Source of the DNA: Lucinisca nassula
Lineage: Eukaryota; Mollusca; Bivalvia; Lucinida; Lucinidae
Length of the DNA: 64,000 nt
Assembly (NCBI GenBank): GCA_963580285.1
Contig: CAUZLF010000697.1
Coordinates: 1 to 64,000 of the forward strand
Direction: 5' to 3'
Shown here: one piece after another, positions 20,737 to 31,592 of the stretch
Position numbering within the stretch: position 1 is the stretch's first letter
Layout: every line of letters starts with the position of its first letter
Made by a program: the position numbers and the translations under genes
The notes under the pieces: model-generated
What the model saw: only the letters and a program-made list of their open reading frames with translations
What the model was told of the DNA's origin: nothing
The model's database searches: none

Positions 20737-21563
20737 CGTATTTGGTCAATAACTTTCTTATTTTGAGATGGATTTTAAAATTACTTGGCATAATTATTAA
20801 CAACCATAAGACAATGTGTGGTGCGCATGAGGCAGGTAGGTTCCTCAAAGGTCAAGGTCATTCTTAGAGGTCAAAGGTCAAAAAAGGGGCCTTTTTTTGT
20901 ATTTGGTCAATAACTTTCTAATTTTGAGATGGATTTTAAAATTACTTGGCATAATTATTAACAATCATGAGACGATGTGTGGTGCACATGAGGCAGGTCG
21001 GTACCTCAAAGGTCAAGGTCATACTTAGAGGTCAAAGGTCAAAAAGTGGGCCTTTTTTTCGTATTTGGTCAATAACTTTCTTATTTTGAGATGGATTTTG
21101 AAATCACATGGCAGAAATGTGAACCAATATAAGGCGATGTGTTGCGTGCATGACCCAGGTTGGTACCTCAAAGGTCAAGGTCATACTTAGAGGTCAAAGG
21201 TAAAAAAAGGGGCCTTTTTTCGGGTTTTGTCAATAACTTGCCTATTCTTAAAATAGAATTTGAAGTCACTTGGCAAACATGTTAACTATCATGGGACGAT
21301 GTGTTGCATGCATGATTCAGTTTGGTACCTAAAATGTCAAGGTCATACATAGAGGTCAAAGGTAAAAAAGGGGCCTTTTTTCGTGTTTGGTCAATAACTT
21401 TCTTATTTTTAGATGGATTTTGAAATTGCTAGGCAGAAATGTTAACCACCATGAGATGATGTGTTGCACGCATGACCCAGTTTAATACCTGAAAGGTCAA
21501 GGTCATACATAGAGGTTAAAGGTAAAAAAAGGGCCTTTTTTGTGTTCTGTCAATAACTTTCTT
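20737..21563 (+). repeat. 160-bp tandem repeat with AGGTCA direct repeats (DR1)
   Basis: About five units of 'tttggtcaataactttctta' ... 'cctcaaaggtcaaggtca' ... 'aggtcaaaggtcaaaa'. Perfect AGGTCAAAGGTCA occurs at 20868-20880 and 21029-21041 (also 1611-1623). In later units the second half-site drifts to AGGTAA. It follows directly on the previous tail, with no head of its own. Confidence 0.85.
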
Positions 21564-23160
21564 ATTATGCCCCCAACTTTGAAAAAGTTGGAGGGGCATA
21601 TTGGTTCTGGTTCGTTCGTCCGTTCGTCCATCAGTTACACTTTTGATGCATAGCATAACTAAAGAACCGTGTATGCTAGGGTTTTGAAATTTCATATATG
21701 GATTCCTCATGGAAAATTAGCTTACGCATATTTTTTTTCTCGTCCGGATTATGCCCCCTTCAAGAGTTATTGCTCTTTGAATTTTTTTTTTAATAAAATC
21801 TTGTCAGCAAGATATCTCAAAAACTATTGGAGCTAGAGCCTTGAAAGTTGGTGAATATATTGATGGTGATGAGTAGATGAACTGATTAACTTTTGACAAA
21901 ATTCCGAAAAATACTTTGTGAGTTATGGCCCTTTGTCATTTTGGTAATATGTGCCCATTGTAATGTATGCTAAAAGTGATGCATAGCATAACTTTAGAAC
22001 CGTGTATGCTAGGGTTTTGAAATTTCATATATGGATTCCTCATGGAAAATTAGCTGACGTGTATTTTTTTTTCTCGTCCGAAATATGCCCCTTTCAAGAG
22101 TTATTGTCCTTTGAAATTTTTTTAATAAAATCTTGTCAGCAAGATTTCTCAAAAACTATTGGAGCTAGAGCCTTGAAAGTTGGTGAATAGATTGTTGGTG
22201 ATGAGTAGATTAACTGATTAACTTATGACAAAATTCCGAAAAATACTTAGTGAGTTATGGCCCTTTGTCATTTTGGTAATTTGCGTCCATTGTAATGTAT
22301 GCTTAAAGTGATGCATAGCATAACTTTAGAACCGTGTATGCTATAGTTTTGAAATTTCATATATGCATTTCTGATGGAAAATAAGCTGACGTGTATTTTT
22401 TTTCTCGTCCGGATTATGCCCCTGTCAAGAGTTATTGCCCTTTGAAATTTTTTTTAATAAAATTTGTCAGCAAGATATCTCAAAAACTATTGGAGCTAGA
22501 GGCTTGAAAGTTGGTGAATATATTGGTGGTGATGAGTAGATGAACTGATTAACTTTTGACAAAATTCCGAAAAATACTTTGTGAGTTATGGCCCTTTGTC
22601 ATTTTGGTAATTTGTGCCCATTGTAATGTATGCTAAAAGTGATGCATAGCATAACTTTAGAACCGTGTATGCTAGGGTTTTGAAATTTCATATATGGATT
22701 CCTCATGAAAAATTAGCTGACGCGTATTTTTTTTCTCGTCCGGATTATGCCCCTTTCAAGAGTTATTGCCCTTTGAAATTTGTTTAATAAAATCTTGTCA
22801 GCAAAATATCTCAAACCCTTGAAAGTTGTTGAGTATATTGGTGGTGATGAGTATATGAACTGATTAACTTTTGACAAAATTCCGAAAAATACTTTGCGAG
22901 TTATGGCCCTTTGTCATTTTGGTAATTTGTGCCCATTGTAATAAATGCTTCAAGTGATGCATAGCAGAACTTTAGAACTGTGTATGCTATGGTTTTGAAA
23001 TTTCATATATGCATTCCTAATGGAAAATAAGCTGACGCATATTTTTTTTCTCATCCGGATTATGCCCCTTTCAAGAGTTATTGCCCTTTGAATTTTTTTT
23101 TAATAAAATTTTGTCAGCAAGATATCTCAAAAACTATTGGAGCTAGAGGCTTGAAAGTTG
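21564..23160 (+). mobile_element. Hairpin-headed element with 331-bp tandem body, 5 units
   Basis: Head hairpin TATGCCCCCAACTTT / AAAGTTGGAGGGGCATA (21566-21600) and a TCGTTCGTCCG microsatellite. GATGCATAGC recurs at 21645, 21978, 22310, 22641 and 22956 (333, 332, 331 and 315 bp). The last unit breaks off at about 23160 into the DR1-type body. Confidence 0.85.
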
Positions 23161-23612
23161 GACCATGAGTCATGTGCAAGACCTAGGTTCATACCTCCAA
23201 TGTCAAGGTCATACCTAGAGGTCAAAGGTAAAAAAAAAAAGGACAGTCAATAACTTCCTTATTCTTTGATAGATTATGAAATTACTTGGCAGAAATGTTA
23301 ACCATCATGAGACAATGTGTTGTACCGCAAAGGTCAAGGCCATACTTAGAGGTCAAAGGTAAAAAAGTGCTTTTTTTGTTTATGGCCAATAACTTTTTTA
23401 TTTTTCTATGAACATTTAAAGTTAACGATCGGCTCGATATGAGTGAAATAATCTTGAAAGGGCCGTAAAACCCAACCCCCCCCCCCAAAAAAAGTTACTA
23501 TGCAGAAATGTTCATCTTCATTTTATGATGTGTTGCACACAAGACCCAGCTCAATACCTCCAATGTCAAGGTTATACTTAGCAGTCAAAAACGGGGGGTC
23601 ATCTGTGTTTTT
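23161..23612 (+). repeat. More DR1-type body units with a SINE tail fragment
   Basis: Three decayed units of the 20737-21563 body. At 23424-23491 the tail of the CCTCCGTGGCCTAGTGG SINE ('gatcggctcgatatgag' to a C12 run) is inserted. Confidence 0.7.
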
Positions 23613-25115
23613 GTAGAAAAACAAATTCTAGTTTGTTGTATACCTTTCCCTTATGCTAACAAGTTATAGACAGAATTGGTTATACATCAGCCAACCAAGT
23701 GACATTGGTTCAAGTGTAAAAGGGTGAAGGTCATGGTGACCTATATTTCACGGTCCAATGATTTTGCCTTTTTTCTTGAAGACTATTTGTTGGAGAAATG
23801 TCAAACCTGGGATATTAGTTCCATGTGACCCCATGATTGACCTCAAAATATATCTAGGTCACTGTGACCTATATTTCATGGTTCAGTGATTTTGACTATT
23901 ATCGTGAATACTATATGATGGAGAAATGTCATACCTGGATTATTAGTTCCATGTTACCTGATAATTGACCGCAAAATATATCTGGGTCAGTGTGACCTAT
24001 ATTTCATGGCTCAGTGATTTTGCCTATTATCTCGAAAACTATTTGATGCAGAAATGTCATACCTGGATTATAAGTTCCATGTGACCGGATAATTGACCCC
24101 AAAATATAACTAGGTCAGTGTGACCTATATTTCATGGTTCAGTGATTTTGTCTTTTATCTTGAATACTTTTTGATGGAGAGATGTCATACCTTGATTATT
24201 AGTTCCATGTGACCCCATGATTGACCTCAAAATATAGCTAGGTCAGTGTGACCTATATTTTATGGTTCAGTGATTTTGCCTATTATCTTGAATATTATTT
24301 GATGGAGAAATGTCATACCTGGGTTATTAGTCCCATGTGACCCCATGCTTGACCTCAAAATATGTCTAGGTCACTGTGACCTATATTTCATGGTTCAGTG
24401 ATTTTGTCTATTATCTTGAATACTATTTGATGAAGAAATGTCACACCTGCATTATTTATTGCATGTGACCTGATTATTGACCACAAAATAAATCCAGGTC
24501 ATTTTGACCTATATTTCATGGTTCAGTGATTTTCCCTATTATCTTTATTACTATTTAATGGAGAAATGTCATACCTGGGTTATTAGTTTCATGTGACCCC
24601 ATGATTTACCTCAAAATATATCTAGGTCACTTTGACCTATATTTCATGGTTCAGTGATTTGCCTATTATCTTTAATAATTTTTCATGAAGAAACATCATG
24701 CCTGGATTATTTATTCCATGTGACCCCATGATTGACCTTGAAATTATATCTTGGTCAGTGTGACCTAAATTTCATGATTCAGTGACTCTGCCAAATTGAA
24801 TACTATATATTTTTTTTTTTTTTTTAGAAACTTCAGTCCTGAATTATAAGTTCCATGTGACGAGATGATTGACATAGAAATATATCTATCTCAGTGTGAC
24901 CTTTATTTCATGGTTCATTGATTTTGCCTTATAATTCATACACATTGTGATTCTGAAATGTAATATTTGGCATATATGTTCCATGCGACCTGGTCACTGT
25001 CCTCAAAATGTATCTAGGTGTGTGTGACCTATATTTCATGGTTCAGTAATTTTACCTTCTATAATGAAGGCGCGAAACAGGCGAGCTATGCTGTCCGGCG
25101 ACAGCTCTTGTTTTT
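23613..25115 (+). mobile_element. Tandem-body element with 128-bp units and CAGGCGAGC tail
   Basis: About 11 units of 128 bp ('gtgacctatatttcatggtt' ... 'ggagaaatgtcatacctgg' ... 'ccatgtgaccccatgattga'). The tail is CAGGCGAGCTATG, hairpin CTGTCCGGCGACAG, CTCTTGTTTTT (25079-25115). No head of its own is evident. Confidence 0.8.
23728..25030. promoter_or_regulatory. Array of consensus oestrogen-response-element palindromes, 128-bp spacing
   Basis: AGGTCANNNTGACCT is perfect at 23728, 23856, 24112, 24240, 24368, 24496 and 24624. One-base variants occur at 23984 and 24752, and decayed copies at 24888 and 25016. From 23728 to 24752 every step is exactly 128 bp. AGGTCA inverted repeats with a 3-base gap are the classical steroid-type ER site. 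Binding in this animal is unproven. Confidence 0.6.
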
Positions 25116-25116
25116 A

Positions 25117-25410
25117 TGGCCCCCGCCCATCTGGGCTTGAAGAAATATATGGGCTGCATGATGCTTCTACGCAGAGCTGACACCGACCACACACGAGTAC
25201 TGGTAAACCGCCTAGAGGATCTAAGCCTGCCCAGGCAAGTGGTGGGAGTCGGCCCATCCATGCTTATAAATTCTATTTGTTTCATTGGGCGACAGGGCTT
25301 GAGATGTCATTTCATCTCAATGTCGGGTCAAAGTCCCACTAAAGTGGAAGCAACGTCTCCAAAATGACCTATACAGTGTTGACGGGGACGTTAAACCTCA
25401 AATAAACAAA
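25117..25410 (+). mobile_element. SINE-like retroposon, full length
   Basis: GGCCCCCGCCCATCTGGGCT to GTGTTGACGGGGACGTTAAA and CCTCAAATAAACAAAC. Confidence 0.85.
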
Positions 25411-25437
25411 CAAAAACAAAGCTATACCATTTTGCAG

Positions 25438-25690
25438 ATAGAGGATCTTACACTCTTGGTCATTTCATATGAAATTTATGAAACGAGCCATGGGTGAGTT
25501 TCATTAATTTCATATGAAATGACTACGAGTGTAAGATTCTGTTTATCCAATGACCACTTTAAATTGGGTTTCATCGCCTTTAAATTTGACTTGGACGTCG
25601 TCATGATGTAACTTAATCCCGCCAAAGTGTGGTCATACGATATTTATTACACGACGTTATCCACTGCTTATCAACGACGTCATATGATAA
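25438..25690. repeat. Palindromic dispersed repeat, copy 2
   Basis: 'gatcttacactcttggtcat' / 'atgactacgagtgtaagat' arms around two CATATG centres. The right edge (about 25690) lies only some 20 bp before the INTS4 exon acceptor. Confidence 0.75.
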
Positions 25691-25711
25691 AGAAGATTAT
25701 TCTTCTTTCAG

Positions 25712-26012
25712 ATTTCTCTCGTCAAATGACGCCATCACGAGTGACAAATGTACCTCCTACCTCCTGTCAGAGCTGAGCGCCCTCAAAAGTCAGCAACTTT
25801 CAACTGTCCAGCGTGTTCTGCATACAGCGTTAAAATCAATACGTCCCACAGTTTGTCCTGTGATAAACAAGATCAGGAAGGCGTACAGTGTTGTGTTGGA
25901 GCCGGCAAGAGTGTCGGATAATCCAATAAAATTTACTGCAGGTCTGACAACATCCATATTGTTTATAGCGGATATTGAAAATGTTGAAGAAGTAGAAAAT
26001 CTCAGAATTCAG
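25712..26012 (+). CDS. INTS4: INTS4 exon (C-terminal region)
   Basis: Internal exon of Integrator complex subunit 4, a HEAT-repeat scaffold protein that forms the RNA-cleavage module with INTS9 and INTS11 in the nucleus. The acceptor is TTCTTCTTTCAG|A and the donor TTCAG|GTAGGT. The 301-nt exon starts at codon position 3 and ends in phase 0. The translation includes SIRPTVCPVINKIRKAYSVV and IKFTAGLTTSILFIADIENV, which match what I recall of the end of vertebrate INTS4 ('LKFSAGL' with a following LEHV-type stretch). Codons upstream of 25710 in this frame (from an ATG at 25629) are intron/repeat and are left out. Preceding exons are not found in the 25 kb upstream, so either the intron is large or this is a gene fragment. 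Confidence 0.75.
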
Positions 26013-26134
26013 GTAGGTGTTGTAAAGGACATAGAAGTGTTTGGATGCAAAAATAACTAGAGCACGCAATCGATGGCATGCCATAGCAAATCCCCACGCT
26101 TCTGGCACAGCCAAATATAAAGCTGGTCTCGCAC

Positions 26135-26270
26135 GCCCTGGTTGGTGTCATTTAATGCATCTTATCATAAGGAACAAGAATATATATGGTTTAAGTATGG
26201 GGATCTGAACGGTTTCGGAGATATATGGGCTTTAATGTAATTGAGGGGGGTGGGCATGGCCCCGGCCCAC
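26135..26270 (-). repeat. Single unit of the 145-bp body of the 41-43.5 kb element
   Basis: The reverse complement has TCCGAAACCGTTCAGATCCC and 'tatatattcttgttccttat', as in the 41550-43560 array. It lies in the INTS4 intron. Confidence 0.8.
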
Positions 26271-26410
26271 CCCGAGGGACCTAATGAATATGTTTTCCAT
26301 ATAATATGTTACAGATAGTTTCATGCAGAAATAAGAAAAATATTAGTACTTTTTAGATGAAAAAAAATGCACCTTATCCATGATGCTCAGTCACAAGAAT
26401 TAAATGAAAC

Positions 26411-26653
26411 TTGTTTTGTTTGATTTGAGGTTTAAAGTTCCCATCAACACAGTATAGATCATTTTGGAGACTTTGCTTCTGACATTAAGATGAAATGACA
26501 TCTCAAGCCCTATTGCACAATTAAACCGATAGGGGTTATAAGCATGGACGGACCGACTTGCACCACTTTGCCCTGGCAGACTTAGATCCTCTAAGCAGTT
26601 TACCAGAACTGGTGTGAGGTCGGTTTCAGATTTGCGTAGAAGCATCATGCAGG
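26411..26653 (-). mobile_element. SINE-like retroposon in INTS4 intron
   Basis: TTGTTTGATTTGAGGTTTAA to GTAGAAGCATCATGCAGGG on the minus strand; the head is truncated where it meets the next MITE. Confidence 0.8.
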
Positions 26654-26856
26654 GGCGACATACCAAATGAAATCTTCCACCATATATATAGCAGGAGTCC
26701 ATTTCAAAATTTAGAGGCATCAGGTTGTTTTTTCACCAAAAATTATTTGGAAATTGACTGAAAATTTTGCAAACAGTGTAGGCTGTGATCAGACGCCACG
26801 TTCTGCACTGTTTCCCAACTACCCGTTTTGGGGTTTCTGGTACCATGTGGGTTAAA
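26654..26856 (-). mobile_element. TTAA MITE (family 1), reverse, in INTS4 intron
   Basis: Reverse homologue of 27670-27898: 'caggagtccatttcaaaatt', the CAAACAGTG hairpin core (half decayed) and the end ACCATGTGGGTTAA at 26853-26856. The other end is lost against the SINE. Its TTAA is 24 bp from the exon acceptor. Confidence 0.8.
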
Positions 26857-26880
26857 GGTAAATATTATATGTCTTTCCAG

Positions 26881-27001
26881 GTAAAATATCCTGACACTAA
26901 CATAGATTTGATAACTCCGACTCCAAATGATCTCCGGAAGCTGAGTCTTCTACGTCACAGATTGACAACAAACGTTATATTGTCCCATGCCCAGTGGTCA
27001 G
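26881..27001 (+). CDS. INTS4: INTS4 exon (next C-terminal exon)
   Basis: The acceptor is ATGTCTTTCCAG|G and the donor GGTCAG|GTGAGT. The 121-nt exon begins in phase 0, exactly as the previous exon ends, and finishes in phase 1. It encodes VKYPDTNIDLITPTPNDLRK and then SLLRHRLTTNVILSHAQWS. Vertebrate INTS4 has a parallel stretch near its C-terminus (VQVLYPDG ... RHRLITQVYLSH.AW), which supports the assignment. Human INTS4 has a further 50-60 residues after this point; I do not see a convincing exon for them before the window ends. The 868-bp intron before it holds a repeat unit, a SINE and a MITE. Confidence 0.75.
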
Positions 27002-27052
27002 GTGAGTACGGTAAATTGTTTTTACACCTGCTTTTTCGAAGAAAAATCAGGT

Positions 27053-27174
27053 TTTTATTTGTTTGATTTGAGGTTTAACGTCCCCGTCAACACTGTAAAG
27101 GTCATTTTGGAGACGTTGCTTCCAATTTTGTGGGACTTTTGCCCGACATTGAGATGAAATGACATCTCAAGCCC
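27053..27174 (-). mobile_element. 5'-truncated SINE with 13-bp TSD
   Basis: The tail half of the GACGTTAAACC family. AGAAAAATCAGGT is duplicated at 27040-27052 and 27175-27187. It lies just after the INTS4 donor. Confidence 0.9.
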
Positions 27175-27187
27175 AGAAAAATCAGGT

Positions 27188-27595
27188 ATATTGTTTTCGT
27201 ACCAGAGTTGAGTGGGCGTCAGTCCGTCTGTCTATCTGTCTGTCATGTTTCTTGTAAATGGATCTCCTCTCCAACCACTGAAGTTACACTTTTGAAACTT
27301 TGCATGTGGATAGTACATGGTATGTAGATGGCAGTGGGCTACTTTTTTGTGACCTTGACCCCAAGGTCAAAGGTTAGAAAGTAGGACATTATCGTATCTT
27401 CTAAACTGTTGGGATTGCACTTCCGAAACTTGATTATTGGACAGCCCTTGGAATGTAGAACATACTGGAATACTTTTTGTGTGACCTTGACCCCAACATG
27501 GACCCAGGGTCAAAAGTCAAAAAGTAGGACTTTTTGTTATTCATAGAAAAAGTGGGTATTTGCGATGGTATACCATCGACTGCGCCATCTAGTTA
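27188..27595 (+). mobile_element. Short tandem-body element with CATCTAGTT end
   Basis: A GTCCGTCTGTCTATCTGTCT microsatellite is followed by two diverged units of about 155 bp with GTGACCTTGACCCCAA and AGGTCAAAGGT. The end is GCGATGGTATACCATCG, a hairpin, then CATCTAGTT. The head is not clear. Confidence 0.5.
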
Positions 27596-27669
27596 TCTTT
27601 AAAGCACCACAAACAATAAAAAGCAGATGACAATGTGATTTTTGGACAGATTTTTCAAATCTGCTTACT

Positions 27670-27898
27670 TTAACCCATTCAGTACTGGATACCCCAAAAC
27701 GGGTACCCTAGCAAACAGTGCAGGCCCTGATCAGACGCCGCAGAACACGGTGTCTGATCAGGGCCTACACTGTTTGCAAAACGTTAAGCCATTTTCCAAA
27801 TAAATTTTGAAGAAAACACAACCTGACACCCCTAAATTTTGAAATGGACTCCTGCTATATATAAGGAGGAAGTTTCCATTTGGTACAAAAAGGGTTAA
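27670..27898 (+). mobile_element. TTAA MITE family 1, complete (piggyBac-like)
   Basis: TTAA|CCCATTCAGTAC ... GTACAAAAAGGG|TTAA. TTAA target duplication and termini starting CCC are typical of the piggyBac group. The centre is the CAAACAGTG hairpin (27711-27778). Confidence 0.85.
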
Positions 27899-28015
27899 AA
27901 AAGCGATGTCCAGCTGAGCGGGTGATTGGCGTCATCTGATATGTTTATCTTTTTGATGTTCCCATAGAATGTGGGTCATCTGCCCAGAAGATGATTCTTA
28001 TGTAATGTTGAGCAT

Positions 28016-28381
28016 TATCCTATTGTATACTAGTGGACTCTTCCATTGCTATGTGTTGAACAAGTCCATTTGTCATATAAGGGGTGGCAGGTCTATTTTC
28101 GTCCTTATTCTATTTTTATGCCCCCAGAGTCAAAGATTTGGGGGGCATATATTTTTTGGTCTGTCCGTCTGTTAGTCTGTTTGTTTGTCTGTCCTCAAAA
28201 ACCCTAACATTGGGCATAACTTTTGAATGGTAACTGATATTGTTTTCATATTTCACATGTGCATTCCTTGTCATAAGACCTTTCCAGTGGTACCATAATT
28301 TTTGACCTTGTGCGGCGTCTGATCTGGGCCTACACTGTTTGCCTAGGTACCCCTTTAAGGGTTTCCTGCATACATTGGGCT
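28016..28381 (+). repeat. TTAA MITE family 1, interrupted and half deleted
   Basis: The left third (TATACTAGTGGACTCTTCC, from 28026) and the right end (GCGGCGTCTGATCTGGGCC to CATACATTGGGC) are separated by 28117-28312. That insert starts with a TATGCCCCCAGAGTC / GGGGGGCATATA head and a GTCTGTCC microsatellite. One hairpin arm was lost with the insertion. Confidence 0.7.
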
Positions 28382-28738
28382 ATTTTCTCTGAAAAAAAAA
28401 ATATGTAAATGTTGTCTGATTGTTGTGATTGAGTCCAATTTTTACAGGACTTGACATTTCATGTGGATCATTTGCCCAGAATATTATACATGTGTAATGT
28501 CCAGCATGATTTTCTCAGAAAAATATGAAAGAAAAAAAAACTTCGTAAAAAGTCTGATTGTGATATAGGGGCCTTAGCAGCCAGATTGTCATTTTAACGA
28601 CACTTTTTATGAGACTTGACATTTCAAGGATGCTATCTTGTTTGGTATAATATGGGTTTTAGTAGCCAGATTATAATTTCCACTTTTTATAGGAATCGAC
28701 AGTTTATGTGCAAACAATTCACATGTTATGTCAAGTTT
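28382..28738. other. Unassigned dispersed repeat
   Basis: 'cttgacatttcatgtggatc' with 'atttgcccag' recurs here (28445), near 27964 and near 46018, so it is a repeat of unknown type. There is no gene. Confidence 0.45.
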
Positions 28739-28805
28739 ATTAACCCATAACATGCCAATCACGACAATTGTCGTCTGCTTTGCCGTCTGCCTGTTACCTT
28801 AGAAG

Positions 28806-30432
28806 TCATTTTTAGCTCACCTAGGCCGAAGGCTCTGGGGGAGCTTATAGTATAGTGGGTCCTCCGTCGTCCGTCCGTCCACGCTTTTGAGCAGCTATAT
28901 CTCTGCAGCCTGCAGGCTGATCTCAATCATTTCTCATCTGTAGCATGCCTCTGGTGGGACATTGATGACATAAGCTTTTTTTTGAAATCGCATGAAAACT
29001 TTGGTTGCTATGGCAATCACATGGTCCCATAGACTTACAATGGGAAAATGCTTGTCATCACCGTAGCCCCTTCAGTTTTGATTGGATCTTTCTGAAACAT
29101 ATATAAGGTGGCTGGGGATAAAACCTCAGATGAGTTCGAAAACCGGCCAAGTCGGCCCATTTATCATAGAGTTACGTCCCTTTGATTGCTAAAAATGCCG
29201 ATTTTTTACCTTGTCATCACTGTAGACCCTTCAGTTTTGATCGGATCTTTCTGAAACTTATATGTAAGGTGGCTGGGGATAAAATCTCAGATAAGTTCGA
29301 AAACCGACCAAGCCGGCCCATTTATCGAAGAGTAACGTCCCTCTGATTGCTGAAAATGCTGATTTTTTACCTTGTCATCACCGTTACCCTTTCAGTTTTG
29401 ATCGAATCTTTGTGAAACTTATATGTATCGTGGCTGGGGATAAAATCTCAGACGAGTTCGAAAACCTACCAAGTCGGCCCATTTATCGAAGAGTAACGTC
29501 CCTCTGATTGCTGAAAGTGCTGATTTTTTACCTTGTCATCACCGTAGCCCTTTCAGTTTTGATCAGATCTTTCTGAAACTTGTATGTAAGGTGACTGGGG
29601 ATAAAACCTGGGATGAGTTCGAATACGGCCAAGTTGGCCCATTTATCATAGATTAACGTCCGTTTGATTGCTGAAAATGCCTATTTTTGACCTTGTCATC
29701 ACGTAGCCCCTTCAGTTTTGATCGGATTTTTCTAAAACTTATATGTATGGTGGCTGGGGATGAAACCTCGGATGAGTTCGAAAACTGGCCAAGTCGGCCC
29801 ATTTATCTTAGAGTAACATCCCTTTGATTGCTAAAAATGCCAAATTTTGACATTGTCATCACCGTAGCCCCTTCAGTTTTGATCGGATCTTTCTGAAACT
29901 TATATGTAATGTGGCTGGGAATAAAACCTTGGATGAGTTTGAATACTGGCCAAGTCGGCACATTTATCATAGAGTTAGGTGCCTTTGATTGCTTAAAAAT
30001 TCCTATTTTCGACCTTGTTAGCACTGCTGCCCCTTCAGTTTTGATCGGATCTTCATGAATCTTACAAACAAATAAGCCAGGCAGAAAAGCTCGGAGGAGT
30101 TTGAAAACTTGTGAGGTTTGCCTATTTGTCACAGAGTAACATCCCTTTGATTGCAGCTGTTAATTGCATATTTTTGAACTTGTCATCACCATAGCCCCAT
30201 CAGTTTATATCGGATCTTCTTAGCAAGTCAGGAATAAAAGCTTGAATGGATTTGAAAACTGTAGGGGTCAGCCTATTTACCATGGAGTAACATTCTACTT
30301 GATTTGCAGAAATTGCTTACCCTGTCATCACCATGTCCTTCCATTAATCCTTCAGTAAAGGTTGGCACTTCCTGAAACTTTGAATCTGTTAGCTCAGGTG
30401 AGCGATACAGGACCAGCTTGGTCCTCTTGTTT
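28806..30432 (+). mobile_element. Helentron-like element, complete, 160-bp body
   Basis: Head AGCTCACCTAGGCCGAAGGCT ... GGGGGAGCTTATAG, then a GTCCGTCGTCC run. About eight body units: CTTGTCATCA recurs at 29051, 29210, 29371, 29532, 29692, 29851 (CATTG), 30013 and 30179. Tail CAGGTGAGCGATACA, hairpin GGACCAGCTTGGTCC, TCTTGTTT. Confidence 0.85.
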
Positions 30433-31592
30433 GCAAACAGTGTGGACCCAGATCAGAGGAGCAGTCTCAGCTGGGCCCACACTGTTTGCCTGTGTGCGAA
30501 AATATTTTTAAAAAGTTTGCAAAAAGATTCAGCAGACGACATCTTCAGATGTTGTTTTTAGCTCACCGTCACGTAGTGATGAGGTGAGCTTTTGGGATCA
30601 CATTTTGTCCGTCGTGTGTGCGTCCGTGCGTGCGTCCCTGCGTCTGTAAACAATTTCTTTAAACGACATCTCCTCCTAAACCACTGATCGGGTTTAGACC
30701 AAACTTCACAGGAATGATCCTTAGGTGGTCCCCTTTCAAAGTTGTTCAAATGGTTCCGGTCCGTTGCACATCTAGGGCACAGGAGCCAAAAATAGATTTT
30801 TTTCACCAAAAACTTAAAAAATCTTCTTCTCTGAAACCACAAGGTCCAGGTCTTTGATATTTGGTATGAAGCTTCATCTAGTGGACCCCTACCAAGATTG
30901 TTCAAATTATAGTGCTGGGGCCAAAAATGCCTTCGCCCCGGGGCCCTTTGGTTTTACATAGGCTTATATAGGGAAAATCTTCTTCTCTGAAACCACAAGG
31001 CCCAGGACTTTGATATTTGGTATGAAGCTTCATCTAGTGGACCCCTACCAAGATTGTTCAAATTATAGTGCTGGGACAAAAAATGCCCCCGCCCAGGGGC
31101 CCTTTGGTTTTACATTGGCTTATATAGGGAAAATCTTTGAAATCTTCTTCTCTGAAACCACAAGGCCCAGGTCTTTGATATTTGGTATGACGCTTCATCT
31201 AGTGGACCCCTACCAAGATTGTTCAAATTATAGTGCTGGGGCCAAAAATGCCCCCGCCCCGGGGCCCTTTGGTTTTACATAGGCTTATATAGGGAAAATC
31301 TTCTTCTCTGAAACCACAAGGCCCAGGACTTTGATATTTGGTATGAAGCTTCATCTAGTGGACCCCTACCAAGATTGTTCAAATTATAGTGCTGGGGCCA
31401 AAAATGCCCCCGCCACCCTTTGGTTTTACATTGGCTTATATAGGGAAAATCTTTAAAAATCTTCTTCTCTGAAACCACAAGGCCCAGGTCTTTGATATTT
31501 GGTATGAAGCTTCATCTAGTGGACCCCTACCAAGATTGTTCAAATTATAGTGCTGGGACCAAAAATGCCCCCGTCCCGGGGCCCTTTTGTTT

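Noticed and set aside
25629..25711. Start codon at 25629 as the beginning of the INTS4 protein
   Set aside because: The first 28 codons lie in a palindromic repeat and a splice acceptor follows; the homology begins only after 25712.
28739..30554. Recent duplication to explain two neighbouring hairpin-capped elements
   Set aside because: Their bodies do not align and each has its own exact insertion point in the MITE, so they are separate insertions.
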